A stretch of 27,652 nucleotides of DNA from Zygnema cylindricum (Eukaryota; Streptophyta; Zygnematophyceae; Zygnematales; Zygnemataceae). Below the pieces are notes generated by a model that made no database searches, was not told where the DNA came from, and was given only the letters and a program-made list of their open reading frames with translations. The DNA is taken from the NCBI GenBank assembly GCA_037447655.1, contig JBBHKE010000686.1:1-27652 (forward strand), given 5' to 3'. Shown in pieces: positions 1-9,306 of this stretch; within the stretch, counting starts at the first letter, position 1, and every line of letters starts with the position of its first letter. The translations under genes and the position numbers were made by a program.

Positions 1-57
1 CTCTCTGTCTCTCTGTCTCTCTGTCTCTCTGTCTCTCTGTCTCTCTGTCACTCTGTC

Positions 58-142
<85 letters not shown>

Positions 143-464
143 TCTCTCATCTCTCTCTGATTTCTCTCTTATCTCTTCTCCTTTCTCCTCTCTGTTCTAG
201 GTCCTTCTCGCTCTCCCATTTCTCCTCCCCTCTCCCTTATCTTCTCTCTCTGATCTCTTCTCTCTTTCTCTTCTCTCATCTTTGTCCTTCTCCTTGCTTA
301 TTTTTCCTCTCTCTTTTTTCTCCTTTCTCCTTTCTTCTCTCTCCTCACTCCTTTCTCCTCTCTCTTCTCTCTCCTCTCTCTTTTCTCCTCTCCTTTAGCC
401 TCTCTCCTTTCTCGTCTCTCTCCTACCTCCTTCCTCCTCTCTTCAATGTCCTCTCTCCTTCCCT
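1..464. repeat. CT-rich low-complexity tract with CTCTCTGT 8-mer array
   Basis: The first ~60 bases are a tandem array of the 8-mer CTCTCTGT. A pure CT dinucleotide run follows to about 140, then degenerate pyrimidine-rich sequence. Blocks here (for example around 240-310) resemble blocks further on (around 620-695), so this stretch looks like a second copy of the CT-rich intron of the alpha-CA gene. Long open frames here (Ser/Leu-rich on plus, Arg/Glu-rich on minus) are artefacts of composition. Confidence 0.9.
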
Positions 465-476
465 TATTTATCAGAG
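465..476 (+). other. Duplicate of the alpha-CA exon 3 tail with its 5' splice site
   Basis: The twelve bases TATTTATCAGA plus flank, followed by GTACGCTCTCTC, match the end of exon 3 and the start of intron 3 of the second alpha-CA gene (14728-14750). The preceding sequence is CT-rich rather than exon 3. Either intron 3 of the first gene was tandemly duplicated together with the last bases of exon 3, leaving a second donor inside the intron, or exon 3 was lost. The true exon 3 may lie left of the window. Confidence 0.7.
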
Positions 477-1139
477 TACGCTCTCTCTCTCTCCCTCTCT
501 CTCCCTCTCTCTCTCTCTCACACCTCTCTCTTCTCATCCTTTCTCCCCTTATCGAAATCCTTTCTCCTTTCTCCTCTCTCTGCTTACTCCTTTTTTCTCT
601 CTCCTTTCTTCTCTCTCCTATCTCCTCTCTCTGATTTTTCCTTTTTCCTCCTTTCTCCTCTCTCTTCCTTGTCCTTCTCCTCGCTCGTTTATCTTCTCTC
701 TCTTCTCTACGTTACTTTCTCATCTCTCCTGTTCTTTCTGCTCTCTCTCGTCTCTCCTCTTCTTTCTCCTCTCTACTCTCTCCTTCTCTCTCTTATCTCT
801 CCTCTCTCTTTCTCCTCTCCTTTACCCTCTCTCCTTCTTTCTCTCGCTCCTCTCTCCCCTCTCCTTTCTCCTCCCTCGAGTTTCTCCTCTCTACTCTCAT
901 CTTCCTCCTTTTTTCTTTCCTTTCTCCTCTCTTCTCTCCTATCACCTCTCTCCTCTTTCCTATCTCCTTCCGCTGCTATTTTTTTCCTCTCCTCTCTTAT
1001 CCTCCTGTGCCAAGCATCATCATTTCCTAAAGAGATTTCTAAGTTTTCTAAAATCATTTCCTCCAACATTCAATTGTTCCCCTCTAAAAACCTAATGCTA
1101 TTTCCCGAGCTCTCTTCGCGTCTCTCTCTTTCTCTCCAG
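477..1139 (+). repeat. CT-rich intron 3 of the first alpha-CA gene
   Basis: Almost continuous pyrimidine on the coding strand, from the duplicated donor to a good acceptor (polypyrimidine run, CAG at 1137-1139). The last ~130 bases are less repetitive and nearly identical to 15285-15415. They hold a plausible branch site (cctaatgc near 1091). The strand asymmetry could allow triplex formation, which is inference. Confidence 0.8.
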
Positions 1140-1630
1140 CATCGTCGCCAACATGCCTTCCACTGTTTCGTCTACCAATGTCACAAGCTCTTCAGTAGTG
1201 TGGAGCAACCTGATTCTGTCGGACTACTATTACCGCGTGTACACCTATTTGGGATCTCTGACCACTCCCACGTGCGACGAGGTGGTCGAGTGGTTCGTGT
1301 TGGCCAAACCGCAGTACATCTCCACGGCTCAGGTACACTTTTGTCGTTCCTGCTCGTCGCTTTCGGAATTAGGGTTCTCTGTTTGTTGTTTGTCGGAAGT
1401 ACAGAGCTTAGGACTTTTGTCTTTGTGTGATTGGACGTTCATATACTAAAGTACAGTTATAACGACTTATGACGGATCGGGATAGTTTTTTTGATTCAAA
1501 TTCTCTTTGTTTTCAGGCGATCAAGTTCTATGACGCTGTCGCCGCCGTCAGTAACGGAAATCGAATGAACAACCGCCCTACTCAACCAATCAACGGTCGC
1601 CGAGTGGGAGCGTTCTACGCTTTCAAATAA
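1140..1630 (+). CDS. Alpha-carbonic anhydrase, 3' part (exons 4 and 5)
   Basis: Alpha-CAs reversibly hydrate CO2 to bicarbonate at a zinc centre. Exon 4 is 1140-1332 (starts phase 2, ends CAG|GTACAC, phase 0). Exon 5 is 1517-1630 after a TTTTCAG acceptor, ending TAA. The joined ~101 residues hold the family's C-terminal signature: YYRVYTYLGSLTTPTCDE (substrate-pocket Thr and the second disulfide Cys), VVEWFVL, ISTAQ, and NNRPTQPINGRRV. The middle Pro of the usual TTPPC is Thr here. The zinc-binding His residues belong to exon 3, which is not in the window unless gene 1 has lost it; only a 12-base exon 3 tail is seen at 465-476. The gene could be intact leftwards or a 5'-truncated copy of the gene at 13240. 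Intron 4 is 1333-1516. Confidence 0.85.
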
Positions 1631-2179
1631 ACACCAAGCGATAAATAGCATGTAAAAATGTGAATTAGAACTATTGCTGTTTTGCTTCCTTCCTCTACGG
1701 GAAAGACGTTTTGAGTTGTTAGCAAACAACATTTTTGTAGGAGGAACTCGTTAGACGTAATTGAAAAGGAGATAACTTTATTGAGCTAATGAAAGTCTAT
1801 GTAAAAGGGCTAGCAGAAGATTGTGTGAGAGTGTAAAAACTCATGCTATTTAGTACTAAAACGGATGTATTAGTTCGAATTCGTGCTGAGAGAGGAATAA
1901 TTTACAAAAGTTTTGTAATTGTATGAAAGGTGGTGTTCACGATGAGGGGGTTTTTATATTATTTTTTATTTTTTGTTAGTTTTTCAACATTTTTTTGTCA
2001 ATAAATATTTATCGCGCTTCGCAGCTCTGTAGGTAGGGTTGGTGATGCAAGATTGATCGAGTCTTCCTTTCAGTAACTCGTCACAAATGGCATCATGTTT
2101 GGTTTTTCATATTATTTATTTCCTGTTGCGCTTGAGCATGTAATTAGGTCTACGCCCTTATAAGCTTGATGAGGTTATG
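1631..2179. other. 3' flank of the first alpha-CA gene, no gene seen
   Basis: AT-rich sequence after the stop codon, without a convincing open frame. It contains AATAAA-like words (about 2000) that could act in 3' end formation. It aligns with 16694-17220 behind the second gene, with many substitutions and small indels. Confidence 0.6.
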
Positions 2180-3462
2180 AATCGACACCCACTAAAAGTG
2201 CATAAGCATGATGGAACCAATTTTATCTTGCGCACTTTTTGTTGACAAGGAGGCACTACAAACATTAATTATTGAAGTCGGAGAATTTTCGCAGTGACCA
2301 TACATTTCTTGATGCATGGACTTCCATGCATTTAAACCGGCCACCTTTACCAAATGTAGACCTACCTTCTCCAAAAGGAATACATGCCCAAGATATATAA
2401 TTCTATCAACTTAAAGAACATCCTTACTTGGGGAACACTTCAAGCTTGCTGCTTGTACTACTTGAAAATGTTATGATTCATTGAAAGAATCGTACGCACG
2501 CAGAATCAGTTTGATTTCGCGAAAGAAAAACTGTACTTTCTAGAATGTACCGAAAGTACAGTTACGTGTATTTAGATAAAGTTCTACTTGTTCGCGAAAT
2601 ATATTTGTTGTTTCGTTTCGCGTCTAGATTTTCGTACGTCTAATTTAGTACGATAGTACTTCTAGTTTTGTCTAGTACTTTCGTCTTAGCTTGTCGTTTT
2701 GCTATGTTTCAGCCCTTAGTGAAATTTAGAGTATTCTAGCTTAATCTGCGGACAGGTGGCAGATTTCTGCAGGCTTCTTGGCGGCGCACGCTCACACGTG
2801 TCACGCCATGGCTGGTATTGTATTTAAAGGGACACCATGACTGTGTGTTTATCAATCATTGAGGAATTGGAGGATTATATGGAGTAATAGAAGAGATAGA
2901 AAAAGCTTGTAATTTCAGTTTTATATTAATGTGAGAATTTTTTGAAATGTCTCTTCAATGTTGATTTAATGTTTTATAATGTGAATGCTTCTGCTGCTAT
3001 AAGTGCTTGTAAGTGAGCTCAGAGTTTATTATCGATCCTTTCAGAAAAATTATTCGTGGATGTATTTAATATTCTTTCAATATTTTTGAAGAGTTGGCAT
3101 TAATATTCCATTCTACACATTAAACTCTTGTCGTTTCCACCATCCTAGAAAACTTTGTTAGTGCGTCATTCAGACGGAAGAATATGTACACCCATTTTTT
3201 GAACCAACTTTTTCCATATAATGTCATCCACTCTTGCTGACATTGTCCAATTGACATTTGGTAAAAGCCAAAGCCCTTGGTTTAATTCTACAGTAAAGTA
3301 AAATTTGGCTTATGGTAAGCCGTCAAATAACTTCTTGGAGTTTGCGTTAGACACATTGCTTTTTTTAATCACCACATATCTAAAATTTAACAGTCTTTAT
3401 TGAAGATTTTTTAAGAAACAACCTCCTTTAACCCAATTCATTTCTAAACTTCACTTAAAATC
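2180..3462 (-). pseudogene. Decayed Ty3/gypsy reverse transcriptase relic, left copy
   Basis: Read on minus from about 3430 to 2190, the three frames together give a degraded gypsy RT in the right order: a LFD(G)LP stretch, ELNQG plus YQMS (the usual LDLxxGYxQI region), a degenerate counterpart of FGLxNAPxTF, then a VGLHLVKVAGLNAW stretch where gypsy RTs have FLGHxVSxxGIxxxPxKVxAIxxW. Stops and frameshifts are frequent and the YxDD block is not recognisable. It is split by the solo LTR at 2469-3043. The copy at 17225-17938 is read the same way. Assignment rests on motif order, not on a search. Confidence 0.6.
2469..3043 (+). mobile_element. Solo LTR (575 bp) with 5-bp target duplication
   Basis: The segment begins TGTTATGATTC and ends CGATCCTTTCA (TG...CA). 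It is flanked by GAAAA at 2464-2468 and GAAAA at 3044-3048. The duplicated copy of this region has the empty site, a single GAAAA followed by ATTATT near 17528-17540. That shows an insertion after the direct duplication. The end resembles the copia LTR ends here (CGATCCTTACA), so a related Ty1/copia family is likely. A TATA-like TATTTAAA lies near 2820, and GTAC words cluster at about 2490-2690. No internal region remains, so LTR-LTR recombination is inferred. Confidence 0.9.
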
Positions 3463-3872
3463 CCAAAAGAATAATACGAAAGGGAGAGAACCCAAATTAG
3501 TGTGGACACTCAAACTCTTGCTCTTGTAGTTCAAGGCGACCACCCAATCACTAGAGAGAGAGTGAGATTGAGGGAGAAGACGATTTTGGGGAAAAATAAA
3601 ATGAAAAAAAACTAAGGAAAAAAAAGCGGAGAAAGAGGAAGGTGAGAGGAGGGAGAGAAAGATGTGTTGATGATCCTTGAGAAAGTGGAAAGATAGTGAG
3701 AGTAAAGTTGACGGAAAGAGATAGTTTGGGAGATGAAAATAAGAAAATGGAAAAAAAAATGCGGGAGAAGGGGGAAATGTAAAACATATTTGAGGCAGGG
3801 AATAATGTAAAGGCAAATAGAAAGTCACAAAAAATTCCCAAAAAAACAAGTTGAGCTAACTCTCCTATCTGT
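3463..3872. other. Unassigned, purine-rich stretch
   Basis: From about 3560 to 3800 the plus strand is strongly purine-rich (GA and A runs); frames read across it on minus are low complexity. It lies just beyond the end of the direct duplication. No gene, RNA or element recognised. Confidence 0.6.
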
Positions 3873-4813
3873 TAGTGTTGGGTATCGAGGACCACTTGCC
3901 GATATTCCATATGTACCGAATTTTAGGTACCCGATAATCTATATATCGCTTCGATATATCGAGAAGCTAAATATTGCGATATTTAGCCGATATATCGGGC
4001 CGATATGCCGATATATTGTATCGCGATATATCGAAGCTTGTTCACTTGTATTTTATAACTATTGGTAGGTGTTTGTACATGTTCCAGATTTTATTTTCTG
4101 GTTTTTAGAGTTATTTCTGTAGATTTCTCTGAAGTATGCTTGAAATTTCTGAAATAATAGACAAGTGCTACTGCTGCTGCTGTCCTACTATTTATGTTTT
4201 TATTAATTTATTTATTTTTCTTCTAATTTTCTATTTGACGATTCTTCATCATTTTTCCTTTTTTTTTCTTATTATGGTTTTTTTTTTTTTTGTTAATAAA
4301 TATTGATATAAAGAAAATATATAATATTGCTAATAATACTAGTAATTCTACTAATACTAGTAATACTAGTGGTACTGGTGCTGCTGCTAGTACTAGTGCT
4401 ACTGGTGCTGCTAGTACTAGTGCTACTGCTGCTGCTAGTACTAGTACTACTGCTGAAACGAACAGTCTGCAAAAAAAATCTTGTTAGATCATCATTTCAC
4501 TAAATTAATGTGAGCTTTTTGTTTGAAAATATGAAGAAAGGTACTAATTTTTCTACGGTTACATGTTGCACCGTCTACCTTGAAGTAACGTGACAAAATT
4601 CATGTCACACGTGGCGTATCATACAATTTTTCGTTTTCGATAAAATAATATTATATAAAGCATTAAATTTAAAAAAGTACTATATATCGCAAAATATGTC
4701 GGGATAATTTTTGTTGGTCCCGGTACAATATATTGAGGCCTCTGACCGATCGATAATCGATAAATCGAATATCAAAATTATCGCGATATGATTTTACCCT
4801 ATACCCAACATTA
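3873..4813. mobile_element. hAT-like nonautonomous DNA transposon (941 bp)
   Basis: The ends form a 13-bp terminal inverted repeat with one mismatch (TAGTGTTGGGTAT at 3873, complement of TAATGTTGGGTAT at 4813). Flanking octamers ctatctgt (3865-3872) and ccagctgc (4814-4821) agree at 5 of 8 positions, a possible decayed 8-bp target duplication. Both subterminal regions are full of CGATAT/ATATCG words (about 3897-4040 and 4680-4790), as expected of transposase-binding subterminal repeats. The interior has a degenerate triplet tract and no recognisable transposase domain. hAT membership is inferred from end type and presumed duplication length. Confidence 0.6.
4331..4455. repeat. Degenerate ACT/GCT/AGT triplet repeat
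   Basis: About 40 consecutive imperfect triplets such as ACT, AGT, GCT and GGT. In the plus frame starting at 4290 they read as a Ser/Thr/Ala/Asn-rich stretch ending at TAG (4485-4487). It may be a remnant of a low-complexity N-terminus of a transposase, but no domain supports that. Confidence 0.65.
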
Positions 4814-5245
4814 CCAGCTGCAAAATCCCAAAAGCACCTATTTAAGAACAGGAAAAAAAGGTACAACAAAATTACAAACTCAAATTCATGACAATAAAAC
4901 AAATCTCCTAATATAAAAGACCCAGAAAGCCAGAATACTGTCGCCTATAGCTCTGTCGTTCTCTCGCTCTATCTCTCGTTTTCGCTCTCCTTCGTTTTCT
5001 CTCTCTCATTCTCTTTCTTTGTCCCTCGCCTCCCTCTTTCTCCCTCTCCCTCCGTCTCTCCCTTTCTTTCCCCCTCTCACCTATTTTCTTCGTCCCTTTC
5101 CCTCTCTCCCCCTCTCTCTCCCTCTCTCCCTCTCTCCCTCTCCCTCTCTTTCCCTCTCTCTCCCATACTCTCCACTTTCTTCTCCATCTCTCCTTAATCT
5201 CTTTCTCTCCCTTCCTCACTCTATCCCATTCCCTCTACCTACCTC
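4814..5245. repeat. AT-rich then CT-rich low-complexity sequence
   Basis: Up to about 4945 the sequence is unremarkable. From 4946 to 5245 it is a pyrimidine-rich tract of CTCTCC/CTTTCC words, similar in style to the alpha-CA introns. Ser/Pro/Leu and Arg/Glu open frames here are composition artefacts. Confidence 0.75.
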
Positions 5246-5488
5246 TGTTGGAAGATTGTCCACTTCGGACTCCACACGTGTGTATCGCAGTAAATACTGG
5301 TTCCGCCAATGCGCCTTTCATTGCCGTAAATTCGGTTTCAGGCGCTTGCATGCACAATCGGTCGGGTAGCTCAGTTGGTAGAGCTAGTGTACGGCTAACA
5401 TAAGGTCCCGGGTTCGAACTCTGGCTTGGCCATTTCCAAAGTTTTCAATTTGGCGCCCATGCGATACGTAAAATATCGCCGATCCTCA
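5246..5488 (+). mobile_element. LTR-like unit enclosing a tRNA-like sequence
   Basis: A non-CT island inside the CT tract. It begins TGTTGGAAG, like the TGTTGGATT start of the miniature element at 19031, carries a tRNA-like domain 114 nt downstream (104 nt in the other element), and ends about 56 nt after it at a possible ...CTCA. No target duplication could be defined because the flanks are repetitive, so the right boundary is tentative. Outside the tRNA domain its sequence is not clearly similar to the other element. It could instead be a SINE-like insertion. Confidence 0.4.
5360..5432 (+). tRNA. tRNA-like sequence (probable tRNA pseudogene)
   Basis: 73 nt fold into a canonical cloverleaf geometry: acceptor GGTCGGG with CTTGGCC (with G-T pairs), D stem GCTC/GAGC, 5-nt variable loop, T arm with TTCGAAC, discriminator A. 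Pol III box A (TAGCTCAGTTGG) and box B (GGTTCGAACTC) are good. The anticodon arm is poor: first pair A-A, loop ACGGCTA with C at position 33, where U is nearly invariant. The formal anticodon would be GGC (Ala). A TTTT stop signal lies at 5443-5446. A functional tRNA is unlikely. Confidence 0.5.
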
Positions 5489-5910
5489 ATACCCTCTCCC
5501 TCTCCCTACCTCCCTTAATCTATTTCTCTCTCTTCATTTCCCTCTCCCCCTGCCTCTCCCTCCTCTCCCTTACTTCCTCCCCCCGGGTTAAGATTGAACG
5601 ACGCTCTCCCTGCACAAGCATTCAAACCGCCACTAAAAAACGAACGAAAAGGAAAAATACGCACTGAAAAAGTATGAAAAAAACACATATGAAAAAAACA
5701 CATAAAATGCAGAGAGTGAGCGTCAAAGAGGAAAGTATTGTCGTCAAGGGGGGGAAGGGGAGGGATAAATGTTGGTTCGAGATAGGGAGAGAGAGGTAAA
5801 ACGGAATAACAAATGTTACCATTAGGAAGGAGAGGGAGGGGAGGAGAAGGGAAGGAGAGAGGGGGCGGGTCCGAAGGGGAGAGGGGGGCGATTGGAGAGG
5901 GGGAGGGAAG
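5489..5910. repeat. Purine/pyrimidine-rich flank of the copia insertion
   Basis: CT-rich to about 5590, then mixed sequence with a tandem TATGAAAAAAACACA pair (about 5673-5704), then strongly purine-rich on plus (5720-5910). The last 101 bases (5810-5910) recur as reverse complement at 27552-27652 with a single mismatch, so this is host flank carried along in the inverted duplication. GGAAG at 5906-5910 is the left half of the copia target duplication. Confidence 0.8.
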
Positions 5911-6361
5911 TGTAAGGATCGATACACAATATAACAAAAGGAAAGACAACGTAAAATGCGGAAGCAAAGATAGCAAGAAGAGAGCACTTTAGCAAAAGAC
6001 AAACATATTTCACCGGAAGTTTTTCCCCTCTTACAAAAGATGAACTTGTCCGAAAACGACTAAGTCCTAAATACTCCCACTCTAACCAAACAAGTACTAC
6101 TAAACGTACGTCGTACCAAAAGTACACTGACAAACCAATCAAATAGCAGTACCTACGAAACTACATAAAGTACGTGGTATTAGACTAAACAACAAAACTG
6201 TCTTACAAATACAAAGTACTAAAGTACTACGCAAGCAAAACTAAACCAAACCAAACTATAACTAAACTACCACGCCACGAGAAGAAAAACCACACGGTAA
6301 CTGAATAAATAATATTGTTGCGGTCAACAAAACTGAGATGTTGTTTCACAATTTTATGACA
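5911..6361 (-). repeat. 3' LTR of the minus-strand copia element
   Basis: 451 bp, starting TGTCATAAAATTG and ending ATCGATCCTTACA in element orientation. About eight GTAC words lie within roughly 150 bp (about 6090-6235), with a CCAAT-type GATTGG nearby. It is nearly identical to the LTR at 27101-27551. Confidence 0.93.
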
Positions 6362-6390
6362 TTCCCCTCTCATTGTGAAACCCCCTCTTA
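6362..6390 (-). promoter_or_regulatory. Polypurine tract, duplicated
   Basis: In element orientation AGAGGGGAA directly precedes the 3' LTR start. A second purine run GAGGGGG sits about 10 bases upstream, immediately after the pol stop codon TAA (6388-6390). The same paired arrangement is found before the LTRs at 21490 and 27101. PPTs prime plus-strand DNA synthesis. Confidence 0.85.
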
Positions 6391-7972
6391 AACTAAATAC
6401 AAACCTAGTTTAGGCCTTCCCAGTAATAGGACGCCATAGACCGCCGCCTTAGTTAATATATCTGTGGCCTTCTCCAAAGTCGACATGTATAAAAACTCGA
6501 TTTTTGTCGCTGCGACCACATCTCGTACGAAGTGCCACTGGACACATATATGTTTTGTTCGCTTGTGAAAGGCCGAATTTTTCACAAGCGCCATCGAACT
6601 CATGCTATCAGTGAAAATTGTCGACAACCAATCAAAATCCCCAACTCACCGAGTATCTCCTTGATCCACACATATGTTTTTCACGTATGACACGCCGACA
6701 TATATTCGGCCTTTGTGGAACTTAAGGCGACCATTGGCTGTAGGCGTAAACTCCACGAAACCGCCGCGCCGCCCAAAATAAATGCGTACCCTGACGTGGA
6801 CTTTCCACTGTCGAAATCTCCTCCCCAATATGCGTCGCAATCTCCTCCCCAATATACGTCGCAGTAACCGATATACTGCAATGTGTCCCGATTGGACTTA
6901 TACACCAATCCGTACTCGATTGTATCAACGAAATAGCGGAATATCCGTTTCACTACCTCCCACTGATTCTTTTTTGGAGCCTTGCAATAACGACAGACGA
7001 ATGATACTGCCGCCGCAATATCCGGGCGCGTGCCTAAACTTAGATACATTGAGCTACCAACTACCTCACAGTATGGAACAGATACATTTTCTTCCTTTTT
7101 CGTAATTTCTGTGCTATACTTTTGGATCTTATGGCGTCGAGACAGGTTTCGCGCTAATCATAACAAATCTAGTCAAGACTTCTCTACAATACAGAGCTTG
7201 AATAAACTTAATTACATTCTCGCTAGACCGTATAACCTCAATCCCCACAATGTAACGTACTTCCCCCAAATCTGTAACCTTGAAATGCAATCTAAGGTAC
7301 TCTTTTAACTCATTAATGATAGACAACTTATCACTAATCATTAGGAAATCATCGACCTACACGGAGAAAATAATTTGGTCCTCTCCCTCTCTTTTCATGT
7401 AGACTCCAATTCCAAAACTACACAAACAATGCCAAAGTCAGTAAGTACCTCATGAAGACGAAGGTACCACGTCATCGCGCCTGTTTTAATCCATACAAGG
7501 ATTTTCTCAAACCCCATACTTTATCTCCCTTTGAAGGCACTCCCTCGGGCACCTTCATATAAACCTCTTCCTCTAACTCTCCATTTAAAAAGGCCGTCTC
7601 CTCATCCATCTAACGTATATGCTTATTTCCCGCGGCCGCAATAGCAATTTACATTCTTAAATAGTCAAATTTGACAATCAGTACATATGTTTCCAAATAA
7701 TCAACCCCCTCTACTTGTTGAAAACCTTTACAAACCAATCTAGCTTTATATTTTATTATCTCCCCTGTAGCACCAGTTTTTGTCTTAAATATCCATCTAG
7801 CATCAATAGCCTTCTTTCCCTCCAGAAGGCTCACCTCCTCAAAAGTTTTGTTATCGAAAATTGATTTTAATTCTCCCTCCCATGCCGGTTCCCACTTATC
7901 CTCCCAATCCGTAGATCCTCGTGCCTCAGCGTATGATTGGGAATCGACGGGCATATTCTCACTCAATGATTG
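6388..7972 (-). pseudogene. Copia RT and RNase H, minus-strand element (broken)
   Basis: RT begins after the TAG at 7973-7975. Recognisable are DWEDKWEPAWE, KARLVCKGF, the [14 protein letters not shown] region, and [13 protein letters not shown] with SLYGLKQA. Lesions include a stop just before MDEE, a one-base loss after LKQA, TAG in place of Tyr in YVDD, and TAA in the STP-stop-DP linker before RNase H. RNase H keeps ALSSTKAEYMSACHT, TDSMSSMALVKN and HKRTKHICVQWHFVRD. Its first acidic motif holds two copies of a 24-bp unit (DVYWGGDC / DAYWGGDF). The final stop is TAA at 6388-6390. Confidence 0.9.
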
Positions 7973-9306
7973 CTACAAGAGGAAGGATTCCTCCAAAGCG
8001 GCCAAAATAATGTAATGAGAATTTTCGATATTTGCACCATTGCAATCAAAAGACAAGCGATCTGGTTTCTTCCCTTTTGTCTCACGTTGACTCCTTCTCA
8101 AAGGAATTTCATTTTCTTTTTCTTTTTCGGATTTTCCAAATTCGGATTCTTCCTCGTGGAAAGAAACGCGAGGAGATTTAGTGCTTTTAGATCGACGAAT
8201 ATTCGAAGACATTCGAGATTTTTCACATCGGATCTCGTCAAAATTAATTAATTCTGGATGAATTTCGGAATTAGCTTTCCCCCTCTTAATATTGACGATC
8301 GGATCCGCCTTATTTTCGGAATGCGAATCATCGAGATGTGGGAAAAAAAGAATTTCACTCTCTTCGAGAAAATCATGATTCGATGTCCATTTCTCGAATC
8401 GAGAAATTGCCGATTTGAGATCCTCATGGAAATTCACATTTCGACTCTCTTCCACCACATGGCGGATCGGATCATACACACGATATAGACTCCCTTTGGA
8501 GTTAAAACCGACAAAAAATCCGGACCAACAACGAGAGGAGAATTTACCTTTTCGTTTCAGCGACTCGATGTAAATCGTCGCTCGACATCCCCAAATACGA
8601 AGGTGATGTAAGGCTGGTTTTCGATCGTACCAAAGTTCGTGAGGAGTCTTATCGCCCGAAATAGATGTAAATCATCGATTACAAATATTATTAGCCGTTA
8701 GTATTGTATCTCCCCGCAAGTATTTATTTCTTCCCGTTCCGTGAATCATCGATCTTACCATTTCTTGAAGAGTTTTTTTTTACGTTTGGCGATTCCGTTT
8801 AAGTCTGGTGAGTATGAAGCCGTTAACTCTTGATGAATTCCCATGATATGCTACTCCTCAAATTTGGCGGATGCATCGGATATATTTTTGAGAAGATATA
8901 CCCATGTGAACCTTTAGTAATTGTCCACAATCACCATAATATACTTATTTCCCCCCAAGCTCCTATGTTTGACATCGCCACATAGATCCACATATACTTT
9001 TTTAAGTGGATGAGTTGACCGAAAATTAGTGTCTTTAGATAGGTGGGGTTTCCGCATCTGGCGCCTTTGACTACAACCGGTACAACTCTTGACTTTTTCA
9101 CATGATGTCAAATCCAAGCGGTGCATGCAACCAACTTTAATCATACGCTTCAGATTTTGCTCTGACGAATGACACATTCGATGGTGCCATAGCGTTAAAT
9201 CTCCTTTGATTTCAGCGATATCACTAATGATGTCGTCATTATAACGTCTATATTTTGGACGCTTCCATAAAAGACGACTATGGAATGCGTTTGACACATA
9301 GTTCAA
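7973..9306 (-). pseudogene. Copia integrase and acidic linker (broken)
   Basis: From 9306 downwards: the GAG-pre-integrase zinc region (LWHHRMCHSSEQNLKRM and CTGCSQ give the His/Cys ligands), then integrase motif KKVYVDLCGDV with the first catalytic Asp, then IVDNY. After AKFEE the sequence jumps to GIHQELTASYSP, so the block holding the second catalytic Asp (family RSDNGxEF) is deleted. The usual AERKN Glu is Lys (IAKRKK). TPHELWY-like and WGCRA-like motifs and a charged linker (SENKADPIVN..., RRSQRETKGKKPDR) follow. The segment ends at TAG 7973-7975 in the context UAG-CAA-UCA. Confidence 0.9.

Larger units (their letters stand above)
465..3462 (+). repeat. Left copy of a ~3-kb direct duplication
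   Basis: This block is collinear with 14728-17938. Shared landmarks are the exon 3 tail and donor, the CT-rich intron, exon 4 start, exon 5 end, the 3' flank and the gypsy RT relic. Homology stops abruptly after the shared 'acttaaaatcc' at about 3462 and 17938. The copies differ by a solo LTR present only here and by divergent sequence around intron 4 and the start of exon 5. Confidence 0.8.

Noticed and set aside
1-140. CRISPR array or telomeric repeat
   Set aside because: The CTCTCTGT and CT repeats have no spacers and do not match plant telomere repeats.
2180-2468. Short minus-strand gene (MEKVGLHLVKV...)
   Set aside because: It reads as part of the decayed gypsy RT when both duplicated copies are compared, not as an independent gene.
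5360-5432. A functional tRNA gene for Ala or Glu here or at 19451
   Set aside because: Both lack U33 and the first has a mismatched anticodon stem; element context explains them better.
8258-8488. Antisense frames over the copia linker (8258-8488, 7970-8251 and their counterparts 24933-25163, 25170-25451)
   Set aside because: They look conserved only because the two arms are duplicates; the opposite strand carries the recognisable pol linker.
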